A stretch of DNA of 5,523 bases, from positions 1 to 5,523 of the forward strand of contig CAMDLJ010000187.1 in assembly GCA_945901665.1 (NCBI GenBank), written 5' to 3'. Source of the stretch: Bordetella parapertussis. GTDB taxonomy: Bacteria; Pseudomonadota; Gammaproteobacteria; Burkholderiales; Burkholderiaceae. This document shows, piece after piece, positions 1 to 5,523 of the stretch. The notes below the pieces were generated by a model. The model ran no database searches. It was not told where the DNA came from and saw only the letters and a program-made list of their open reading frames with translations. The position numbers and the translations under genes are program-made. The number at the start of each line of letters is the position of its first letter. Positions within the stretch are counted from its first letter, which is position 1.

Positions 1-170
1 GCCATTTCAGACTCCAAGCGCGTCACGGTGGAGGCCTTGTCGGGCTCGTCGCTGGGCTTGGTGATTTGCTTGCCCGTGGACAACTGCTCTTGGGTTTTGG
101 CCAAGCTGCCCTGGACATTGCCCAGTTGGGCGCTGGCGCGTTCAAAAAATAGGCTGGTGGAAACTTTCAT
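1..170 (-). CDS. flgL: Flagellar hook-associated protein 3 FlgL, N-terminal part (gene runs off the left edge)
   Basis: FlgL (HAP3) is the second junction protein between hook and filament; it is exported by the flagellar type III system and assembles on FlgK, ahead of flagellin. Only the first 56 codons and two bases are present. The translation begins MKVSTSLFFERASAQLG and continues through a helical stretch with the LAKTQEQLSTGKQI segment (about residues 24-37) and KPSDEPDKAS (about 39-48). This is the conserved flagellin-type N-terminal D0/D1 helix pattern: a short M-(K/R)-(I/V)-S-T start, a Q-rich helix, 'LSTGK', then a 'PSDDP'-like turn. The ATG at 170-168 is chosen because the homology starts exactly there and an AGGA lies 7 nt upstream. 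It follows flgK by 16 bp, so co-transcription is expected. The flgK-flgL order separates it from flagellin itself. The rest of the protein cannot be judged. Confidence 0.93.
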   Translation of the reverse strand, partial: MKVSTSLFFERASAQLGNVQGSLAKTQEQLSTGKQITKPSDEPDKASTVTRLESEM

Positions 171-177
171 GGGTCAG

Positions 178-181
178 TCCT
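178..181 (-). promoter_or_regulatory. Ribosome binding site of flgL
   Basis: The minus strand reads AGGA (within CAGGA) 7 nt upstream of the flgL ATG, inside the 16-bp gap after the flgK stop. Spacing is normal and strength moderate. No promoter or terminator fits in this gap, so flgL should be translated from the flgK transcript. Confidence 0.6.
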
Positions 182-186
182 GGTGG

Positions 187-3100
187 TCAGCGCACTTGCA
201 AAATGGCGTCAAACAACTGGCTGGACACTTGCAGCGCCTTGGCCGAAGCTTGATAGGCTTGTTGAAAGCGAATCAACTCAGCGGCTTCGTCATCGAGGTT
301 GACGCCAGAAATTTTGTCGCGCGACTGCACGGCCTGGTCTTTCACCACGGTCAATGCCTGCTGGGTGATCTTGGCTTGTTGGGCCAGGTTTCCCACGTCA
401 TTGACCTGGTCAATGTAGTTGTTGGCCAGGGTTTTACCGCCGGCAATTTTTTTCTTCGCCAGATCGCTCAGGGCGATCATGTTTTGGTTGTTGCCCACAC
501 CATCTTTGTTGCCATCGATGGTGAAGCTGTCGCCCACGTTCGGGGCAAAGGTGAAGCGCACGTCAATGCCTTGGTAATTCACCACGGGCTCGAGCACAGT
601 GGCGTCATAGCTGCGATCGGCCAACTCGGTACCGGTGTCTTTGTCGATCACCACATAGCGATCACGGGCGGTGAATTTGATTTCCAAATTTTGTTTGCGC
701 AACTCGATTTGCGGGTCCGAAGGCGCCGAGGCCGGGTCCCAGCTGGCAGACACCGTGGCACTGCTGCCGGTGCCGGTGACAAACACCAACAAGTCATCGG
801 GCACCTTGCCCTCAATGTAGGCGCCGGTGCGCAAGCCCAAACTGGCCAACTGCGACGGCTTGCCATTGGCGCCAAAGGTGATGCGGATGTCGGACTCGCG
901 GGCTTGCTTGAGCACAGCGTCGCTCAAGGGAATGGATTTGCCGTTTTCGTCCACCGGCTGGTCGGGCAGTGCACGGCTCAGGCGGATTTTTCCGGCAAAT
1001 TCGCCCGACTCAATGCCCAATACGTTGGGCACCTTGTCGGCGGCGGGCGGGCCAATCGTGATGGGGCGGCCCGGATAGGGGTTGTCCACCATTGCTGGAG
1101 GGCTACCACCATCGCTGACTTGGACCACGTTGCTGAGCACCAACTGGCCACGGTCATCGATGTCGGCGGTCACACCGGTCTGGGCCGATTTGTCACGGAT
1201 GCCTTGTATCAAGCCTTCTAAGCTTTGGTCGAAAGAGATGCTGACGCCATTGATTTTGAGTTGCTTGTCGAAAAAATCTTTGCCAACGCTGTATTGGTAC
1301 TCAATGCTTTTCGGATTGATTTCAATGGTGTTGAATGCCTCTGCGGTGACCTGGGTGAGCTTAGATTGGGTGTTGACCCAGGCCGCGATTTCGCTGGCCG
1401 GATCCAAAATTTGACCATCTGCATCCAGATCGCTGTCGGCATCGACGGTGATGGCAATGTTGTCGATGTTCTCATCGGTGCTGGTGGCGGTGAACACCAG
1501 CTTCTCGTCAACGGCGTCTGCGCTGCTGAAACCTTCGAGCTGGCCTTCAAAGTCAAAGAAGTCAGTGCTCTCCAACGGATACTCGTTGGGGTCGTCTGTC
1601 CGATCGGCAAATGCGGCTGCCACTTGGCTGGCCGTCACATTGGTGATGGCCACCACCGTCAAGCCGGCCACGGTGACCGATTGGCCGGCTTTCAAGGCTT
1701 TGAAGGTGACGGTGGACACCTCGTCCAAGCCATTGCCGCCGTCTTTGGTCTCGACCGATGGCGTGATGAAGGGGAACACCAACTCGGGCATGTCCACACC
1801 GTTGATGCGCACACCTTTGGGGGGGATGATGGTGCCAGGCAGGTTTTGGCCCACCCGAGAGCCTTCCAAAATCGCCGGGTAGAAGAGGTCACGCATGGTG
1901 GCGTCTTTGGGGATGATGGTGGTGGTATTGCCTTTTTCATCAAACAACTGACGGCTCAACACCTCTGACTTCGCACCGTAGAGCACATTCATGCCCCGGT
2001 AGCCCAATTTGTCAGACTGGTTCAAATAGGTGTCGCTGTAGGCGCTGAAGTCTTCAAACCCATTGATGGGTTGGATGATTTGGAATTTTTCGTTTTCGGG
2101 CTCGGTGGGTGGGCGGTCCAGGCTCGCGCCCATGATGTGGCGCCCGTCGCGGGTGAGGATTTGAAGTTGTTGATCGCCCGTGGCGTTGTCCAGGTAAAAG
2201 GTGGCGTTATTCAGGCCTGCGGCCACCGATGTGACCGGGCTGAACACGTTGAAGCCTTGCACCACGATGGGCACACCCGTCGTGGGGCTGGCGTTATTGG
2301 TAATGGCGGCGTTGCCCAGCAAGGCAGAGGCGGGGGTCGGGGTGAAGGTCAAGCTGGCCTTGACCGAGCCGGTATTGGTTTCGGTCTCAGAGACCCGAAA
2401 TTGTGCGGCGGTGGCAATGCGCATCGCGTCATTGAGCGCGACCTTGACACCGGCAGCTTCATTCAAAACGGCCGGATCTATGGCAAACAGGTTTTGGCCG
2501 ACTTCACCGTAGCCATCGATGCCACTGGTTTGAACCTTGTTGACCTCGTTGACCAAGGTGGTGGCCAAAAAGTTCAGGCTTTTGTGTGCCGGCTCCAACA
2601 CATTGGTGATGAAGCCAGACAATCCACCAATGGTGCCACTGGGAATGCTGGCCAAAGACTCGGTTTTGCCGTAGGGGTCGATCACAAAATCGATTTTCCC
2701 GTTGCTGGTGTCGACGCCGATGGGGCGAGCTTTGTCGCCGCTGACCACCACACTTTGGTTGGCCGTGGCGCCCAAGCTGACACTGACCACGCCGTTGTTC
2801 TCAAACGTGGTTTTCAAGCCAGCGAACTCAGACATTTGGCGCAGCAGCAGGTCGCGCCGGTCCAGCAATTCAGAGGGCTGGTTTTGCAGCCTGGAGGCTT
2901 TGCTCAGGTTGGCATTGACCAAGGCCAATTGCTCGGTCAAGGTGTTGAACTGACCGGCCGCGCTGTTGAGCGCCTGGGTGGTTTCCTCGCCAATCAAATC
3001 CAACTGGCCAGACAACTCGGCAAAACGCGAGGCCAAGCCATCGGCGCTGCGCAAAAAGCTGCCACGCTGGACGGTGGATGCCGGATCTGCGGCCAAACCG

Positions 3101-3453
3101 CTGGCCGAGGCAAAAAATTGATCCAGCGCAGACGACAGGCCGACGCTTTTGTCGCCCATCAAGTCCATCACCCGCTGGCTATAGCTGACCAAGGGGTCTT
3201 GGCTCATCAAGTCGCTGGTGCTTTTGCGCAGATTGGACTCGGCAAATTCGTCGTACTGTCGCTTGACGGCGGTGAACATCACCCCGGTGCCCAAATAGCT
3301 GTTGGCGGCTTTGGCGGGGGTGTTCGATTGCAGCGCCACGTCCTGGCGCGAATAGCCATCGGTGCTGACGTTGGCAATGTTGTTGCTGACCGTGCTCAGG
3401 GCGCGTTGGTATGCAGCGACCGCGGTGCTGCTGATGCTCAGCATATCAGCCAT
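187..3453 (-). CDS. flgK: Flagellar hook-associated protein 1 FlgK, unusually long (1088 aa)
   Basis: FlgK (HAP1) is the first junction protein assembled on the finished hook, outside the cell. The N-terminus (residues 1-37) has the rod/hook-type motif: SNNIANVSTDGYSRQ. Residues about 140-210 are helical and include the family-typical QPSELLDRRDLLLRQMSEF. The C-terminal part is also canonical: about 932-990 (TGTELADRSYD, YQGIDVRF, GDSFTIDGN), then 1018-1088 with SGVNLDDEAAELIRFQQAYQ and a terminal helix. Between about 340 and 930 lies a large variable region. It holds an adhesin-like module (about 577-674), an Asp-rich loop (671-684) and a flagellin-hook IN-like motif (about 732-775). E. coli FlgK is about 547 residues, so this one is roughly double. 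The frame is open throughout with no sign of frameshift or fusion of separate genes. The ATG at 3453 is preferred over the in-frame ATG at 3444 because GGGAGG sits 5 nt upstream of it. The start overlaps the end of flgJ by 8 bp. The family call is very secure; the function of the insert is unknown. Confidence 0.97.
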   Translation of the reverse strand: MADMLSISSTAVAAYQRALSTVSNNIANVSTDGYSRQDVALQSNTPAKAANSYLGTGVMFTAVKRQYDEFAESNLRKSTSDLMSQDPLVSYSQRVMDLMGDKSVGLSSALDQFFASASGLAADPASTVQRGSFLRSADGLASRFAELSGQLDLIGEETTQALNSAAGQFNTLTEQLALVNANLSKASRLQNQPSELLDRRDLLLRQMSEFAGLKTTFENNGVVSVSLGATANQSVVVSGDKARPIGVDTSNGKIDFVIDPYGKTESLASIPSGTIGGLSGFITNVLEPAHKSLNFLATTLVNEVNKVQTSGIDGYGEVGQNLFAIDPAVLNEAAGVKVALNDAMRIATAAQFRVSETETNTGSVKASLTFTPTPASALLGNAAITNNASPTTGVPIVVQGFNVFSPVTSVAAGLNNATFYLDNATGDQQLQILTRDGRHIMGASLDRPPTEPENEKFQIIQPINGFEDFSAYSDTYLNQSDKLGYRGMNVLYGAKSEVLSRQLFDEKGNTTTIIPKDATMRDLFYPAILEGSRVGQNLPGTIIPPKGVRINGVDMPELVFPFITPSVETKDGGNGLDEVSTVTFKALKAGQSVTVAGLTVVAITNVTASQVAAAFADRTDDPNEYPLESTDFFDFEGQLEGFSSADAVDEKLVFTATSTDENIDNIAITVDADSDLDADGQILDPASEIAAWVNTQSKLTQVTAEAFNTIEINPKSIEYQYSVGKDFFDKQLKINGVSISFDQSLEGLIQGIRDKSAQTGVTADIDDRGQLVLSNVVQVSDGGSPPAMVDNPYPGRPITIGPPAADKVPNVLGIESGEFAGKIRLSRALPDQPVDENGKSIPLSDAVLKQARESDIRITFGANGKPSQLASLGLRTGAYIEGKVPDDLLVFVTGTGSSATVSASWDPASAPSDPQIELRKQNLEIKFTARDRYVVIDKDTGTELADRSYDATVLEPVVNYQGIDVRFTFAPNVGDSFTIDGNKDGVGNNQNMIALSDLAKKKIAGGKTLANNYIDQVNDVGNLAQQAKITQQALTVVKDQAVQSRDKISGVNLDDEAAELIRFQQAYQASAKALQVSSQLFDAILQVR
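1129..1260 (-). other. Flagellin-hook IN-like motif within FlgK
   Basis: FlgK residues about 732-775 read LKINGVSISFD, then LEGLIQGIRDKSAQTGVTAD, then a DDRGQLVLSN strand. This is the order seen in the flagellin hook IN motif of flagellins, FliD and some FlgK proteins: an 'INGvsI' strand, a helix ending in 'tGVtA', and a 'g.LvL' strand. It is likely a small alpha/beta unit of the exposed D2/D3 region. The match is by eye. Confidence 0.55.
1432..1725 (-). other. Adhesin-repeat-like module within the FlgK variable region
   Basis: FlgK residues about 577-674 have a pattern I associate with beta-sandwich repeats of large secreted adhesin-type proteins. A STVTFKALKAGQSVTVAGLTV strand pair (580-600) is followed by TASQVAAAFADR (607-618), then after a short acidic linker by EKLVFTATSTDENIDNIAITV (650-670). 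Only one copy is present. The resemblance is from memory of the 'TAGQSVTVAGLTFTA ... TAAQVAAAF ... VTFTSTT' repeat style and was not tested by a search. If right, it would be a surface-exposed domain decorating the hook-filament junction. Confidence 0.45.
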
Positions 3454-3931
3454 GCTTGCCTCCCAACGGTGCTGGCAAAGGCTTGATCAGCGGCTTGACC
3501 AAAGGCATGGGCTTGGGCTGATCGGTGCCCAAGCCGATGGGCAGTTGTGGTTTGGCCAAGGGCATGGGGGTCTGGCCCTTGAGTTTGAGTTGCTCAGCCG
3601 TATCGGGCACCTTGTCTTTGGGGCCCAACTGGCGCACCAGCATATCGGCCAGGCCCATGGTGTTGCGCTTGGCCATTTGCACCGACATTTCTTTGTCGTA
3701 CATGCCTTCAAAGGTTTCGGCGGCTTGGGATTCCACCAAATCGCTTTTCATCACATTGTTGGCCTCGCGCATCGACTTGAGCATCATTTGGATGAACAAG
3801 GCCTCAAACTGCTGCGCGGTTTCGCGCAAAGCCTGGTCGTCGTTTTGCTGGGCCTTGCCACGCAACTCGCCCAGGCCCGCAAAGTCCAAATAGGACCGGG
3901 CTGTGGTGGTGGGTGTCAAAGCGTTGGCCAT
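3446..3931 (-). CDS. flgJ: Flagellar rod assembly protein FlgJ, single-domain form lacking the muramidase
   Basis: FlgJ is a periplasmic scaffold or cap for rod assembly. Residues about 32-102 form the rod-binding domain: ALRETAQQFEALFIQMMLKS, an ESQAAETFEGMYDKEMS segment, then the helix MGLADMLVRQL. These match the N-terminal half of dual-domain FlgJ proteins such as the enterobacterial one (about 313 aa). The protein is only 161 residues. After residue 103 there is no glucosaminidase/lysozyme-like domain. Instead there is a Pro/Lys/Leu-rich tail with two copies of PMPL(A/V)KP (122-128 and 141-147), ending LGGKHG. flgK begins directly after, so no detached hydrolase fragment lies downstream. 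No signal peptide is seen, as expected for a type III export substrate. The ATG at 3931 lies 16 bp after the flgI stop, with a poor Shine-Dalgarno sequence, suggesting coupling to flgI translation. The identity is firm; a separate hydrolase elsewhere in the genome is inferred. Confidence 0.93.
   Translation of the reverse strand: MANALTPTTTARSYLDFAGLGELRGKAQQNDDQALRETAQQFEALFIQMMLKSMREANNVMKSDLVESQAAETFEGMYDKEMSVQMAKRNTMGLADMLVRQLGPKDKVPDTAEQLKLKGQTPMPLAKPQLPIGLGTDQPKPMPLVKPLIKPLPAPLGGKHG
3459..3464 (-). promoter_or_regulatory. Strong ribosome binding site of flgK inside the 3' end of flgJ
   Basis: On the minus strand GGGAGG lies 5 nt upstream of the ATG at 3453. It is the best Shine-Dalgarno match seen in the window and sits inside the last codons of flgJ (the GGK of the C-terminus). 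It decides the flgK start in favour of the ATG at 3453 over the in-frame ATG at 3444, which would be 14 nt away. Ribosomes finishing flgJ would pass over it, so flgK can be translated both by coupling and by independent initiation. Confidence 0.75.
3491..3568 (-). repeat. Two-copy PMPL(A/V)KP repeat in the FlgJ C-terminal tail
   Basis: FlgJ residues 122-128 (PMPLAKP) and 141-147 (PMPLVKP) are near-identical heptapeptides separated by 12 residues, and a related KPLIKPLP follows at once. At DNA level the copies (3548-3568 and 3491-3511) are similar but not identical, suggesting an old duplication or selection for the peptide. The segment is Pro/Lys-rich and probably extended or disordered. Confidence 0.6.
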
Positions 3932-3947
3932 GGTGGGTCAGGCGGCG

Positions 3948-5090
3948 TTAAATGATGACAAGTTCTGCGCGCAAACTGCCCGAGCTTTTCAGGGCTTCGA
4001 GGATGGCGATCAGGGCCGAGGGCGAAGCGCCCACTTGGTTGACCGCATCAACAATGTCGCGCAGTTCGGCACCCGGCTTGAACAAGAACATGGGTTTGTT
4101 GGGTTCGGCCACATTCAGCTGGGCGTTTTGCACCTCAGCGGTCTGGCCTTGCGACAAGGCGTTGGGCTGCGAGACCTCGTTGGTGGCGGCAATCGCCACC
4201 GAAATCGTTCCATGCGACACCGCCGCGGGGGACACCCGCACCGAGCGGTTGATCACCACGGTGCCGGTGCGCGCATTGATCACCACCCGCGCTGGGGGTT
4301 CACCTGGCACCACTTCGATGTTTTCCAACATGCTCATAAATGTCACACGCTGGCTCAAGTCTTGAGGAGCTCGTACCGATATAGATGTGCCGTCGATCGA
4401 TTGCGCCACGTTGGGGCCAAATTTTGAATTGATCGCGCTGACAATGGCCGAATTGGTGGAGAAATCGTTGTCGCGCAGGTTCAGCACCAGGCTTTCAGCT
4501 TTGTCGAACGGGGTATCAACCATGCGCTCCACAATGGCACCGGACGGTATGCGTGCCGCCGTGGGCACCCCAATGGCCACTTTGGAGCCAGCTTGCGCCG
4601 CATCAATACCAGTGGCCGTCACCGAGCCTTGGGCCAAGGCATAAATTTCACCGTCCACCCCGCGCAAAGCGGTGAGGATCAAGCTGCCACCGCGCAGGCT
4701 GCTGGCCTTGCCAATCGAGGCCACATTCACATCGATGCGCTGGCCAGGTTTGGCAAATCCGGGCAAATCGGCCGTGACCAACACGGCTGCGGCGTTTTTG
4801 ATGTCCACCCGGCTGGCGGAGGCGGCTTGTTCAAAGTCAGACAAGGGGCCATCAATGCGCACACCGAGTTGCGACAGCATGGCTTTCATGCTCTGGGTGG
4901 TGAAGGGCACCGAGGCGTCGTCGCCCGTGCCTTGCAAACCCACGACCAAGCCAAAGCCGATCAGTTGGTTGGACCGCTGCGAGGCGACGGTGGTCAGATC
5001 TTTGACGCGGTCGGCCCAAGCGGCGGGTGTGGCCAGCAAGGCGCCGACCAATGCCAGGCACAGGCCACGTCGGAATGTGTTGAATTTCAT
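3948..5090 (-). CDS. flgI: Flagellar P-ring protein FlgI precursor
   Basis: FlgI is secreted by the Sec pathway and forms the periplasmic P-ring, the bushing around the distal rod at the peptidoglycan layer, together with the FlgH L-ring. The 380-residue length is normal for the family. Residues 1-26 are a signal peptide: basic MKFNTFRRG, a hydrophobic core, and a likely cleavage after AWA. The mature protein starts DRVKDLTTV and continues with the hallmark RSNQLIGFGLVVGLQGTGDD (39-58). Other family-typical stretches are FTTQSMKAMLSQLGV (63-77), PGFAKPGQRIDVNVASIG (110-127), GGSLILTALRGVDGEIYALAQG (134-155), ARVVINARTGTVVI (267-280) and the C-terminal DIVDAVNQVGASPSALIAIL (345-364). The mature part contains no cysteine; the only Cys (residue 11) is in the signal peptide. 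The gene lies 25 bp after flgH and 16 bp before flgJ. The start codon is fixed by the signal peptide; only a weak AAAG lies upstream. Confidence 0.98.
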   Translation of the reverse strand: MKFNTFRRGLCLALVGALLATPAAWADRVKDLTTVASQRSNQLIGFGLVVGLQGTGDDASVPFTTQSMKAMLSQLGVRIDGPLSDFEQAASASRVDIKNAAAVLVTADLPGFAKPGQRIDVNVASIGKASSLRGGSLILTALRGVDGEIYALAQGSVTATGIDAAQAGSKVAIGVPTAARIPSGAIVERMVDTPFDKAESLVLNLRDNDFSTNSAIVSAINSKFGPNVAQSIDGTSISVRAPQDLSQRVTFMSMLENIEVVPGEPPARVVINARTGTVVINRSVRVSPAAVSHGTISVAIAATNEVSQPNALSQGQTAEVQNAQLNVAEPNKPMFLFKPGAELRDIVDAVNQVGASPSALIAILEALKSSGSLRAELVII

Positions 5091-5115
5091 GGGGTGCTTT
5101 CAGCCAGACGTCAAC

Positions 5116-5523
5116 TCAAAAGGGCCAAAAGCGATGCAAAGCGCTGGTGCCCCAACCGGCCTTGGCGGCATTGGCCACATCGCCATTGCCGCGGTAGGCA
5201 ATTTGGGCATTGGCCAAGCGCAGCGATTGCACCGTGCTGTTGGGACCCACGTCTTGCGGGCGGATGATGCCCGAGACCTGGATGACCTCGGTGCCCTCGG
5301 CCAAACCGAGTTTTTTCTCCCCACGCACCATCAGGTTGCCATTGGCCAAGACTTCGACCACGGTGACGGCCAAAGAGCCTTTCAAGGTGGCTTTTTGATC
5401 GGCCACGCCTTTGCCTTTGCTGGTCTGGCCGGAGGAGCTGAGGTCAATGCCTTGTAAAAAAGGGCTGATCTTGCCGATTTCGGTGTTCAAGCCTGTGGGC
5501 AGACCGGTGTTTTTGGCTTCGCG
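5116..5523 (-). CDS. flgH: Flagellar L-ring protein FlgH, C-terminal part (gene runs off the right edge)
   Basis: FlgH is an outer-membrane lipoprotein that forms the L-ring of the flagellar basal body. The visible 135 codons enter in frame at the right edge, so the signal peptide and lipobox cysteine are outside the window. The family signature is clear. A KGKGVADQKATLKGSLAV stretch is followed by VVEVLANGNLMVRGEKKLGL, GTEVIQVSGIIRP, NSTVQSLRLANAQIAYRGNG and a short C-terminal amphipathic end, WGTSALHRFWPF. These correspond to the conserved C-terminal half of FlgH (enterobacterial protein about 232 aa). A TTG at 5490 could look like a start, but the frame stays open and FlgH-like upstream of it, so it is an internal leucine codon. 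The gene ends with TGA 25 bp before flgI, as in the classical flg operon. Confidence 0.95.
   Translation of the reverse strand, partial: REAKNTGLPTGLNTEIGKISPFLQGIDLSSSGQTSKGKGVADQKATLKGSLAVTVVEVLANGNLMVRGEKKLGLAEGTEVIQVSGIIRPQDVGPNSTVQSLRLANAQIAYRGNGDVANAAKAGWGTSALHRFWPF

Noticed and set aside
28..1221. Long plus-strand open frame (397 codons) opposite flgL and the 3' half of flgK
   Set aside because: It is antisense to two confidently identified genes, crosses the flgK-flgL boundary, and has His/Gly/Val-rich shadow composition and no credible domain.
2071..3486. Long plus-strand open frame (471 codons) opposite flgK
   Set aside because: It lies entirely antisense to the conserved N-terminal half of flgK. 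Its translation is a biased Gly/Gln/His/Ala-rich string with no recognisable family. Such frames are common shadows of G+C-rich genes.
3521..3540. Imperfect inverted repeat ATCGGT-GCCCAA-GCCGAT inside flgJ, considered as an operator or part of a sigma-28 promoter for flgKL
   Set aside because: The arms are only 6 bp with a mismatch, it lies in coding sequence, and no matching TAAA-type -35 element was found at proper spacing.
3903..4427. Plus-strand open frames opposite flgI and flgJ
   Set aside because: They are antisense to strongly conserved FlgI sequence, have no ribosome binding site of note and no family resemblance.
5091..5115. Possible promoter or terminator between flgH and flgI
   Set aside because: The 25-bp gap has no inverted repeat with a T-run and no -35/-10 pair; it is simply an intra-operon spacer.
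5116..5490. A complete small gene starting at the TTG at 5490
   Set aside because: The frame remains open to the window edge and the whole segment aligns with the C-terminal half of FlgH, so the TTG is an internal leucine codon.

Overview
The window is a continuous piece of a bacterial flagellar operon, transcribed entirely from the minus strand. Reading right to left, the order is flgH (3' end only), flgI, flgJ, flgK, flgL (5' end only). This matches the distal half of the classical flgBCDEFGHIJKL operon. Gene order, a separate periplasmic P-ring and outer-membrane L-ring, and the sequence style point to a Gram-negative proteobacterium. A betaproteobacterium of the Burkholderiales (Comamonadaceae-like) is my best guess: G+C looks moderately high by eye, TTG and CTG are both frequent leucine codons, and the FlgK, FlgH and FlgI ends look betaproteobacterial. 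That placement is inference from memory, not a search.

Layout: positions 5523-5116 hold the C-terminal 135 codons of FlgH (L-ring lipoprotein). Positions 5090-3948 hold complete FlgI (P-ring, with signal peptide). Positions 3931-3446 hold a short FlgJ with only the rod-binding (scaffold) domain. Positions 3453-187 hold an unusually long FlgK (1088 residues, hook-filament junction protein 1). Positions 170-1 hold the first 56 codons of FlgL (junction protein 3). Gaps are 25, 16 and 16 bp, and flgJ and flgK overlap by 8 bp, so there is no room for an internal gene or clear terminator. No RNA gene, mobile element, CRISPR or origin was seen.

The products act in order in flagellum assembly. FlgJ caps and helps build the rod in the periplasm. 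FlgI and FlgH form the P- and L-ring bushings around it. After hook completion, FlgK and FlgL form the adaptor zone between hook and flagellin filament.

The two unusual points are in the protein architecture. FlgK is about twice the enterobacterial length; the extra sequence is a central, probably surface-exposed region that contains an adhesin-like module, a flagellin-hook IN-like motif and an Asp-rich loop. FlgJ lacks the C-terminal peptidoglycan hydrolase domain found in many gamma- and betaproteobacterial homologues and ends instead in a proline/lysine-rich tail with a repeated PMPL(A/V)KP motif. I found no evidence of a wholly new system; this is a flagellar operon with lineage-specific variations.
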